Shown here piece after piece: positions 27,340-37,146 of a stretch of DNA of 64,000 bases; within the stretch, counting starts at the first letter, position 1; every line of letters begins with the position of its first letter. Under the pieces are notes generated by a model. That model had not been told where the DNA came from. It saw nothing but the letters and a program-made list of their open reading frames with translations, and did not search any database. The translations under genes and the position numbers were made by a program. Source of the DNA: Sipunculus nudus (Eukaryota; Annelida; Sipuncula; Golfingiida; Sipunculidae); NCBI GenBank assembly GCA_026874595.1, contig CM049314.1, forward strand, positions 55,289,812 to 55,353,811. The letters run 5' to 3'.

Positions 27340-28620
27340 TAGCTGGCACAGCTGTGCAGGAAATTTTTAACAGACACAGCTGTGCACAGCAGGTTGATTG
27401 TTTTACATTAACTGGTGACACAGCTGTGCAGGAGCTGTTTGATATACACAGCTGTGCACAGCAGGTGGCTTGTTTAACTTTAACTGGTGACACTGCTGTG
27501 CAGGAACCGTTTGATATACACAGCTGTGCACAGCAGGTGGCTTATTTAACTTTAACTGGTGACACAGCTGTGCAGGTGGTTGATGAATTTCAAGATATGA
27601 AAATTCAGCAGAATTATTGAATCTGTTGTAGAAATAATATTAATGAGTCTGCAGTCAGGCTGCACATAGTATTTGACATACTTCTATATCTTTCACTATG
27701 AACATATTTTGAGTTACATATGACCAGATGGCTATATACACTAGTTCTGTCAAATGATGGACATATATTTTGTTTAATGGACTTGATTATGATACCTTGA
27801 CAGAGTGCTGTGCAGCTGTATATTTTAAAGACACCCCTGTAAATCAGAACACCAGGGCAACAGGAGCAGAAAATTGACAGCTGTTGTGTCTGTGTGACAC
27901 ATTATTGACACAGCCCTGATGTAGTAATGACACAGCTGTGCCACAGCTAGTAGTTATCTACTGAATGCTGACACAGCTGTGCACCATCAGACTGAGAGAG
28001 CAAGGTGACAAGTTGTGACATCAAAGCTCTGCAGTGAATATAATGACAGCTAATGGTTTGTTTAAGGGATGAAGTCTTAAGTCTTCGTGTTATCATAATG
28101 TACCATTTCTTCATTCCATTTAAAGATAATTAGAATTTTTTTTATAGATATTTTTGATAATTGATAACAGTTAAGATGTTATTCAGGGGGCAGTTTTAAC
28201 ATTGTATTTTGAGGTATTTTAAAGCTGTAATGGTACAGATTCATTTAATTTTATAATTTAATATTTATATATTAAAGTAAACTGGGTATATGAAAACATG
28301 AGCATGAATGATTCGTACTCATAACTTTGACTGTGACCAATAATCTTATGTTGAACTGCTTCTAAGTTTGAATTATCAGCAAAAGAAACTGTCTAAATTA
28401 TGTGCAATATCTGGAACTGCTCCATTTAGATATTGTCTCAATATCATACAATATCTGGCATAGCATAATTTTGGATATTGTCTAAAAATGTACAATATCT
28501 GGCATAGCTCCTTTAATAATAATAATATATATTATGCACAGTTGTGTATTAGTTTCACACAGCTGTGCCTCTAAATATGTTGTTTACACAGCTGTGCAAA
28601 TGATGTTGACACAGCTGCAA
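27340..28620. repeat. Cluster of CACAGCTGTG palindromes, partly a 72-bp tandem repeat
   Basis: The perfect palindrome CACAGCTGTG occurs at 27347, 27375, 27419, 27447, 27519, 27563, 27931, 27972, 28558 and 28587, with one-base variants at 27491 and 28537. From about 27345 to 27580 the sites belong to three or so 72-bp direct units, two sites each. The later sites are in unrelated surrounding sequence. The centre CAGCTG is a bHLH E-box. The 72-bp units are open on both strands, but I do not regard them as coding. Confidence 0.75.
28395..28510 (+). repeat. Short ~55-bp repeat, CAATATCTGG...GATATTGTCT
   Basis: Three related units of CAATATCTGG(A/C) followed by GATATTGTCT occur in direct order. 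CAATATC and GATATTG within each unit are inverted, so each can form a small hairpin. Confidence 0.6.
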
Positions 28621-28680
28621 TCTTAGAGCAGTTGAAGGAGGCCTTTCAATGCCAGGGTGCCAAAAGCAGAAACAACTTAC

Positions 28681-28695
28681 CTGTACCAGGCGTCC
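28681..28695 (-). CDS. Candidate 15-nt microexon (unproven)
   Basis: On the minus strand GGACGCCTGGTACAG is flanked by ATTGACAG and a perfect GTAAGT. Its 15 nt would fit between the exons ending at 32660 and starting at 20349 in the required phase, adding five codons without a stop (junction reading L-D-A-W-Y-R). The pyrimidine tract is weak, and chance microexons are common in 12 kb of intron, so this is only a candidate. Confidence 0.2.
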
Positions 28696-29485
28696 CTGTC
28701 AATGTATCAACACATAAACCTGTTAGATCAGGCTTACCTTCATCATGCACTACATATAGGTAAGACTTTATTTAACATGAAAACCCCATAATTTTAAGAT
28801 CACCTCTAAATCCAAGACATGCAATGGTTTATGTATTAATTGATATTTTGATGCAATGGTCCACTATTTATGAGGCCAATAAGAGGACAGTAATTTAAAT
28901 AAATGAAAAATCACGCAAATGCAATACTGACTAGTTTTTATCAAGTACAATTTTTTTATTGTATCACAGGACATCCCCTGACTCTGTAGGATTATCAATT
29001 CTGCTGGGACTAAATGAATTAGAGTTTTCTTCAGACAAACTGCAATCCTGGTTTTGCTAGTATTATAACAGTTTTATCAAGTTCAGTCCGAGTCCGTAAA
29101 AAGCCAAACTCCATTCTTACTAGCTGAAACTCTTGGTTCAAGTTTCTACCAGGGTAATCATTCGAAACTGATAAATATGAATTTCATTGGTTTTCCTAAT
29201 TTACAGGATCCAGAAAATAATTCCGAAATAAACAAACTGATGTGACAGATGACAGACTGAAAGGATGATAATTCTTTTTTTTTAAATAAATAAACACATA
29301 ACCAATGATTTTTAAATTCAGCTATATAAGGGAAGGAAAATATGCATAAACTTGCAAGCAAATATTTATTAAACGAATATATTTGTTACACTTTAGACAA
29401 AGTGCCTAACCATCATAAAAACAAAACTTGAAACTAATAAAGAATTAATACTTGATAGGAAAACACCTATATCTGATCAGAAGGA

Positions 29486-32104
29486 AAAACAAGGGACCTA
29501 TGGGTCACGACGCTCAGCTGTTATATATGATAAAAAAATATTTTTTAGAAATGAGGCACATGCTGGTTTTGTGTGGCAATAAATATAAGCTGTATTATGA
29601 GTTGTGGGTGTTTAGCTTATGTATGATTTTGATAGTATCTTTGGAGACAGGGAAGAGGATTGATTTCATTTATTTTATTAACAATTGGAGTACTATTGTC
29701 ACACAGATTTTGACTTGGCCATATAACTTATAAGCAGAACATATAATATAAGAGTTTAACTATTTATTAAAAAAATTACAAATATTGTCCCAAATATAAT
29801 TTTTATTAAAAATAATAAGAGAATCATATGATTGTTTAAAATGAAATATAACTGATATGATTATTAAAATAATATTAAAGAATATATTCATGAATGCATT
29901 CATGAATACATTTTGAAAGTATTTGCACGAGTATTCATATACTTTCATTTTTACCTGAATTCCCATTCTTTATGCAAGAAATTTTATAATGGAGTACATA
30001 ATTATATTCGTATTTAAATACAATTACGAAGTATTTGCACCATGTCTGGTATTTATTCAGTTTTCACCAAACAATGATTTTGAGAATCCAGAATATACAA
30101 AATTCACACATTTAAATAATGATCATAAGTACCTGGTTTTATGGCTTTTATTTATATTAAAAAATAACTGTAAAAAATTCATTTTGGACTAATTTCACAT
30201 CAATGTACACACTAGACACAGTAGGAATCTAGATTAATATTTTCAACTGCATCTTTGTCTATCATTAATTTCCTTCATATAATCCCTAATGATTAGTAAT
30301 GAATAATATGATTTACTTCTTTATCATTAAAAATTAACTGAAAAATGCCATAGGTGACTGCATGGTGTTATTTGGAATATGTGACATTCTACCCATCGAT
30401 ACAAGATTCTTATATCATCAGTAACTGCAAGTTAATTTCCTGTTATTATAAACTAACAAATTCCTTTTCTATTTTTCTTTAATTTGTTATTAAAAACCAA
30501 GAAAAATTTATTAATTTATTGTTTATTGTTATGTTGTTGGTTAAAACTACTAGATGAGTTGGGTTGGACACCTTGATCAACTGTGGCTGGCCATAAGCTG
30601 CCTGGATTCTCGCCTCAAGCGTGCATAATTTGATGAAAGGTCAACAAGGTCAACATACAGGTGACTCAGAGAGAGCCAAAGTCTGACAGGGTCTCATAAA
30701 AAACATTAATAAAAGCTACAATATTTTGCCAATTTCTTTCAGCTTTCTAAACTAAAAAGCTGAAATCCTTATGTGTGCATGATATGAAAATTATATCAAC
30801 AGTGCTCTCAGGAAACAAATGTGCCATGGTCAAACTTGGGCAAAATTGAAGGTACTAATTTTATATTTATACTAATAACTTATAAAATTTGAAAAATTCA
30901 GAACTAATTTTGGGTATTCAATTGAATCTTGATTAAATAATGTTACATCCCTGACAATAAAATCTCTAGCTTCAGCAATGCCCTTGTTAAGGGAGTAAAT
31001 ATATTTCTTGATTTTTTACAAAGTGCATTATGTTTAAGCCCATAACTTAAAAAAAATACACAATACTGACATCATTTCTGGCATGTGCATAGCGAATGTA
31101 TAGAAAAATATGTATGTTATATATGATCAAAGTCAGATCAGTGGTTTTGATATTAGGCAGTCTTAAAGTGTAACAATGGGTTTTTAATGGAAAAATGAAG
31201 TTTTTCATTGATATCTCGAAGGAATTAAGTCCTAGTGACCAAATTCTTGGCATGGTAGGGGATTTTGGAGAAATCTAACTGTATGCCAAATTTAAGGAAC
31301 TTAGAGCTGAAGCTCGGGAGCTGAGCTCTAGCAAACTGCATAACACTAGCAATATGTGACATGGTGCTTGAAAACTTGAATAAAATTTACAGTTTTTGAT
31401 CAACTGGTTTCAAATTTTTGGTGTTAACAGTTGAAATGCTTACAAAAACATGCTGTGAAAATTAAATCCACAGCAATTACAGCAAAAAAACGTGCCATGG
31501 TCAAAGTTGGGCAAAATTTAAGGTACCAATTTTTTATTTTTGCTAATATTTTAATAAATTTAAAAGATTTTGATCTAATTTTTGGTATACAATTTAATTT
31601 TGATTAATAAAAGTAATATTACTGGAAAAAAAGTGCTTAGCTTTAACAAGTTTTGTGTTAAGTGATAAAATTTCTTTCCTGATTATTTACAAAATGCATT
31701 ATGTTTGGGCCCATAACTTTTTTAAATTATATAATACAGACCTAATTTCTGGCATGTACATAGGAATTATATAGAGGATTATTTATAGGAAATATGAGGA
31801 AAAACAGATGAGTGGTTTTGATATAAGGCAGTCCTGAAGTGTGAAAATAGGTTTTTAATAAAAAATTGAGGTTTTTCCTTAATTTCTCAAAGGAATGAAG
31901 TCGCAAAGACCCAGTTTTTGGCTTGGTAGGAGATCTTGGGGACATCTAACATTATGCTGAATTTTGGATTCCTAGGTCTTACGGTTTCAAAACGTGCCAC
32001 ATCTATGGACGGACGGACGGACGGACGGACGGACGGACAGACGGACGGACGACGGACAATGGACCACGACTATAGCTCAGATGACTTATAGTCAGCTGAG
32101 CTAA
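29486..32104 (+). mobile_element. 2.6-kb non-autonomous element with GGAC microsatellite (copy 2)
   Basis: It begins AAACAAGGGACCTATGGGTC near 29487 and ends GACTTATAGTCAGCTGAGCTAA at 32083-32104, preceded by (GGAC)n at 32008-32050. It is near-identical along its length to copy 3 at 37147-39782, in the same orientation. It contains two related ~680-bp internal modules (GTGCCATGGTCAAA near 30821 and 31491). The end forms a hairpin, AGCTCAGATGACT with AGTCAGCTGAGCT. A minus-strand frame of ~67 codons (MSPRSPTKPKTGSL...) recurs in three copies. It is probably a Helitron-related HINE/pearl-like element (inferred). Confidence 0.8.
30821..32000 (+). repeat. Internal tandem module of the 2.6-kb element
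   Basis: The block GTGCCATGGTCAAA(G/C)TTGGGCA, through TTTTGATAT(A/T)AGGCAGTC, to CTTGG(C)ATGGTAGG occurs twice, about 670 bp apart. The same pair is found in the copy at 37.15-39.78 kb. Confidence 0.7.
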
Positions 32105-32659
32105 TTATAGTGCAACTGCATAGTATAAAATTTTTTATTTCACCAGAGGTAATTCTTGAGACTTTTCTAGTTCGAATTAACTTACAAATGCCATGAATAA
32201 AATTATCTGCAGACAAATGAAAGTAAAATCAATTCAATTTCAAGTATAATTCTAAGAGGAATCCCTAGAAATCTGGTGCCTATGGATTTACTTACAGTCC
32301 ATAAATAATCCAATGCTCTGTTCTCTTTCTGGTGTGAATAAATTTAAACAAAGTTAAACAACAGGCTGATTTTCATACTATTTTTTTAGCATGAATATGT
32401 CATATTTCAGTATATTACTTAGCTGATTCTAACATTCATATATATATATATATATTATAAACAAAACAAGTTTCCTTAACTAAATCAAAGAAAAAAGAAA
32501 ATTTTGGAAATCAAATAAATGGGTCCTGAGTCTGTTCTAAGACTAATGCTGGACCATATACCCCTGAATGTTCAGTTTATTTTTAATCACATACACTCCC
32601 TTAAAGGACCTGGTGCCCTGCTAACAAAGTACCATCTCTCCCAGTCTATGAATACTTAC

Positions 32660-32808
32660 AATGGTTTAGCTGGTGCTGACGCTAGTAATGTACCATCCTG
32701 TGCCTGCGGTACACCAGACTCCTCGTCAGAATCATCGTCCAATGGCTGACTCGATCTCTGACGCTCGTTACCTAATTGAGCTAACTGGGCAGCTAGAACA
32801 TCCAGTTC
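32660..32808 (-). CDS. MAP4K4/TNIK/MINK1 (msn-like): Linker exon, ELDVLAAQLAQLGNERQRSS with acidic tail
   Basis: This 149-nt exon (49 codons plus 2 nt) starts ELDVLAAQLAQLGNERQRSS, continues with an acidic DDDSDEESG patch, and ends ASAPAKP plus TT. It resembles the vertebrate KELRAVEDVRPP...SSSSEESG stretch near the C-terminal part of the linker. The acceptor is TGTTTTCTCAG and the donor is GTAAGT. CpG density and codon regularity exceed the flanking DNA. The following intron is 12.3 kb. Confidence 0.88.
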
Positions 32809-34346
32809 CTGAGAAAACAAATACAAATTAATACACATACTGACAAGCATCTAGAATTTCCACCATACATACCGAAACTTGCATTATTATATTATTGTAT
32901 ATATTTATGGTGTATATCTGTATGTAACCTAGAAAAGTTATTAATCTTATCAGAAACTATAATATACTCAAATACTCTGGAAACTGACTGTTATAATAAT
33001 TATGCACATTAATGAATGATTAAGTGATATATGGTTTCAACAAACAAAACCTGAAACTGTATTATATTCATGCAACTATGACATTTAATTCACACATATC
33101 ATTTTTAATTATTTTGACATTTTGAAGAATATCCTTATTTACCATACAATAAAACAAGTAATGGTTCAAAGAGATCTAGCACACCAGGAAGATCTGAGCG
33201 ATTAAAATTAAGAAATTAATGTTGCTATAACAGTTATTTTCTTTATTTCAGACATAACCACATGTTGAAATGAATTTTAACAATATACTATGCATCATTC
33301 TCAAGAGTGCATTTCGACAGAGCTGTAACTGGCTGTAACATAATTACAACAGTTACGCCAGTGGAATACTTCAATTTAACTTCAGTACTTCTATTTTGGT
33401 AGAATTCTTCATTCAATATGCTTAACTTGATGCAGAGTTATACTTTGACAGATCAGTGAGCTTTAATTACAATATCTCTATTCTTGTCACATGATGCATC
33501 TAAATAAACATAAATGACAAGGAGATTTATTCTTTAACTGGAAATAGATTAATTTCAGCAATTCCTTATGTTCAGAGGAACAGTTCATGAGGAAAACCTT
33601 TTCCCTTATTCCCTTATCTCTTTCAGTTGTGCAGATTTGCCATAGCTAATTCAAGGAAATTCACTTTTCCTAAAACCAACACAAGCCACAAATACAGAAA
33701 ACACTGGCACTGCATGTTTAGTGCACACAGCATTTGTGTCATTCACCAAAGGTAACACCTGAAGCCTATAATAATATCCACAGTAACAAATCTGACTTGT
33801 GTACAAAACCAATCACGGATTTGCAACAAGTGTAAATCCAGGATTGAATATGAAATGTCATGCAAAATCATATGTAACCATCTCTTATTAGTGCCACATA
33901 ATATAAAATGTGCTTAATTTGTTAGTTCAGAGAAACCCAAACAAATTTATGAGTTGAAATCAGCCTACCAAGTACCACGCCCCAAACAAAACTGGAAAAT
34001 TTTCCAACTATTTTATTTCTAAAGATATTACTTCCATTGATATTTTTGAATATTTGGTTAATATCTGTGTATGATCATGCTAAACTGTGCCTATCTACAT
34101 GTAGTTTCACAGAAATCATCACAGTAAAGCAAATAAAACAAAGCCCTAAGCCAATGTTGCTATGGCTGCAAGCATCAACCATGAATCGAGGGGAATCAGG
34201 CCTTCACAAAAGCTCAAGGGCCATATTCACACATTCACCTGCAAAATTTTATGGTACAATTTACAAAATGGCTGCACATCTGATTTATTTCAATACACTA
34301 AGTTTCATTCTAGTCTAGTAATTATTCTTAAAAGATACACAAATTG
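32809..34346 (-). other. Intron DNA
   Basis: I see no coiled-coil or other exon here. The sequence is AT-rich and without clear repeats. Confidence 0.6.
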
Positions 34347-35280
34347 ATATCAAGTGACCCGTGGGTCATGATGCTCACCCGACTGACATGTTGATAATAT
34401 GTCCTTGCACAGACAACCAATTAAGATAGGTGGCATCATTGTTCATGCATATTAGCTTAAGTTCATCAAGACCCATAAGCACAACAAATTTGATGACATT
34501 CCAACCAGCCTTTCATGAGGAATCTGTCAATTTGTGTGTATTTTGCATTATTTCTGGGGTGCTCAAACATACCCCAAAACTCTGAGAATAAAGGTCACTG
34601 TGACCCAATTTCAGGTTTCTGGGGAGAACTTTTGAGGAACTCTTAGGATGTCAAGTTAGAAGATTCTGGGCCCCATGGTTATGATTTGTGCCCTACTTAG
34701 GTATCAAATTTTCAATTATTCTGGGGGGTACTTCTGAGCCTCATAGTTCGGACAAAATGGGTGACAGAGACCTAATTTCAGGTTTCCAAGGAGACTTTTC
34801 ATGGTCCTCCCAGCATGACAAGAAAGAAGATTCCAGGTCTAGTAATTACGACTTGTACCCTATTATCAGATGACGGCAACTTTTGAGGTCTCAAAAATAG
34901 TGGAAAAAATCGTAAAAAATAAAAAATACAGGTGGCGCCACCAGTTGGCAAAAACTGATGTAACACCCCATGATCAATATCCATGCAAAGAATCATGGTG
35001 ATCAATGCATTAGTTGTTCAGATACTTGAGCTTTTGTATCAAATTTTTCATTATTCTGGGGAGTACTTCGGAGCCCCAAGCTTAAAGAATACGGGTAACA
35101 GAGACCTAATTCCAGGTTTTCAAGGAGATTTTTCATGGACCTCTCTGGATGTAAAGTTAGAAGATTCCAGGTCCAGTGGGTATGATTTGTCCCTTGTTAA
35201 CGGACGGCCGGATGGCCGGACAGACGACAAACAAAGAGTGATCGCTATAGCTCAGATGACTTACAGTCAGCTGAGCTAAA
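34347..35280 (+). mobile_element. Shorter related element (~0.93 kb, copy 4)
   Basis: Its start CAAGTGACCCGTGGGTCATG resembles the CAAGGGACCTATGGGTCACG start of the 2.6-kb copies, and its end ATAGCTCAGATGACTTACAG followed by TCAGCTGAGCTAA matches their end. Inside is a duplicated block (GAGACCTAATTTCAGGTTTC at about 34769 and a close copy at about 35102) and the GGTGGCGCCACC palindrome at 34931-34942, shared with the 23.4-25.3 kb element. Confidence 0.7.
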
Positions 35281-36461
35281 AACTAAGGTTGGCTCAGGTT
35301 ATTGACTTGATTGACTTACAGAACCCCATAAGATGTTTATGCAAATGAATGCCGATAGAGACCAGTTAACATTATCCAAAGGTTATTACATTTCAAGGAC
35401 AAGTCTGATATTAATTCAAGTGAATTGTAAACTATTAACTCTGCTTGAGCATAAGAATTTTATCACATCAAATGGCCACTCTGTTCAAATTATGCTTGTG
35501 TCGTTAATGCATCTGCAATACTGTAAATATTTGAACTTTTAATTTTTCAGAAGATTTAGGTTATGAAAATAAGACTGTTAGAAGGGACATTTTGTGGAGA
35601 GTCAAATGTATGTCAATTAATATTGATCTGTCAGGCTTTTCTACACTTGATCTCTGATGATGTAAATCTAGGCTATTTTTTGGAAGCATTACTTAGTAAA
35701 GATAAGATCATACTGGTGATATTATCACAAGCATACCACTAGAAATATTATTGTTAAAGTCACAGCTTTTCGTACATGTATGAATATGGCCCTTCAGAGC
35801 AACTGGTGCAAAATTAATTTAACAGCGTGAATCAACAACTGCAACTCATCCCAAAATTATCAGCACAAGCAAAACTGAACTGGGTAAAATGCTCATACCA
35901 AAGCACACCACCGTGACATCTGGTCGGGTAACACTACAGCTGGGCTTCTCCAGTACCCAGAGGCACAGTTTGTACAACACCCGTACCATATGATATTAAA
36001 GTGACCATGTGTCTAAAATCATTTGTTGGGCCTCTCACCAATAACAATTCAAATCTAAATCTAAAATTCATAAATTTGGAAATGTAAGTTAATTTCAGGG
36101 GATAAATTTAAACCTAAAAATTGAGCCAACAGCAGCCTCAATCAAAATGCCTCACAGGATATTCCCCCTCTGGGTCACCAGCAAAAAAAGTGGGGTTTTT
36201 TTTCATATCTCCCTTCAAACAATTCTGAAGTACTATCTTTTCCAATGGCACTAAAAGTACATAACAGTTCTAAAAATAAAATTTTTACCAATGACCACCC
36301 AGGTTAATGGTTTACTAGTTACACTATGAGCTGGGGTTCTAATACTGCAAATTAAACATAAACAGAGTAGTTTGAGATTTTTTAAAAGATGATATCATAT
36401 GGAGAGGGTAGAGGATGGAGAAAACAATAAATATGCTCACAGATAATCCGTTTCTGTTTAC
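35281..36461 (-). other. Intron DNA
   Basis: I see no exon or clear repeat. This is the remainder of the 3.65-kb intron upstream of the 36462-36520 exon. Confidence 0.6.
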
Positions 36462-36520
36462 CTCTGGTTTTCTAACCTGAGCTGGTTTGTTTCTTTGTGC
36501 GTCAGGTGGAGGTTGTTGAC
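36462..36520 (-). CDS. MAP4K4/TNIK/MINK1 (msn-like): Short Pro/Gln-rich linker exon
   Basis: This 59-nt exon completes Gly and encodes QQPPPDAQRNKPAQVRKPE. It has no family motif of its own. I accept it because it has an acceptor (TTTCTTAG), a donor (GTAAAC), matching phases on both sides, an open frame and the same Pro/Gln composition as the preceding exon, 327 bp away. It could be alternatively spliced, since 19 codons can be skipped only with the phase change resolved elsewhere. Confidence 0.8.
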
Positions 36521-36847
36521 CTAAGAAATATATAACATATTGTATACAAATGATATGAGGTAAAATAAATTCATAATAATAAATATTATTTAGCCTTTTT
36601 ATATTTATGAAGTGAATATATAACTGTGGCCCATAACAAAGTCTGACCTGTGTATCACCTGACCTTGATTTCTAAACGGTAATTTTAATTGTTGTGTATT
36701 GTCAGACCTTGAAAAACATCATGATAAGTGTTGTGTATAATCTAACCTTGACTTTGTCATTGTGGTAGCAGGTATTGGGTATAATTTGACCTTGGTTTCT
36801 GGAAAGTCAATGTAAGCATTATTATAAGTGTGTGAGTAGAGTCTGAC

Positions 36848-37137
36848 CTTGATTTCTTGTAGGTCGTTGTGGGTGTTGTTGTTGTTGCTGAGGTCGCTGA
36901 CCTCCTGCCATCCTCATCTGTTGCTGCTGCTGTTGCTGGTGGTGATGTTGTTGTTGCTGTTGTTGCTGAGGAGGTCGCTGTGGAGATGGCTGATGCTGTG
37001 GGGATCGTTGCTGGTTATAGCCCCTAGGTGGCGCCGGTGGCTGATACATGGGATTCGGAGAGAGACGGCCTTCATGCTCTTGGATCTGTTGGAAGTTACG
37101 TTTCAGTGTGGATTCTCCTGGTATTTGCATGATCGAG
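36848..37137 (-). CDS. MAP4K4/TNIK/MINK1 (msn-like): Linker exon: PGESTLKRNF motif, Pro-rich and polyglutamine segment
   Basis: This 290-nt exon (1 + 96 codons + 1) begins SSIMQIPGESTLKRNFQQIQ, matching the conserved start of the GCK-IV linker. It then turns into a Pro/Gln/His-rich segment with mixed CAG/CAA runs (about Q7-H3-Q7, then Q5). Two PxxPxR sequences, PPAPPR near residue 33 and PQRPTR near residue 89, resemble class II SH3 ligands. Proline motifs bind the adaptor Nck/Dock in this family, so a similar role is likely but inferred. The vertebrate ERSEALRRQQ coiled coil that normally follows is missing. The acceptor TCGTTTCAG lies only about 10 nt from a transposon. The donor is GTCAGA. 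Confidence 0.92.
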
Positions 37138-37146
37138 CTGAAACGA

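Noticed and set aside
27354-27620. Repeat protein of 24-residue units (GDTAVQELFDIHSCAQQVAC...)
   Set aside because: The 72-bp repeat is a multiple of three, so any repeat would look like this. The reverse strand is open too, and the region is intronic.
28739-28752. Second microexon-like segment reading VHDEG next to GTAAGC
   Set aside because: In the phase required by the flanking exons it meets a stop, and the alternative acceptor is poor.
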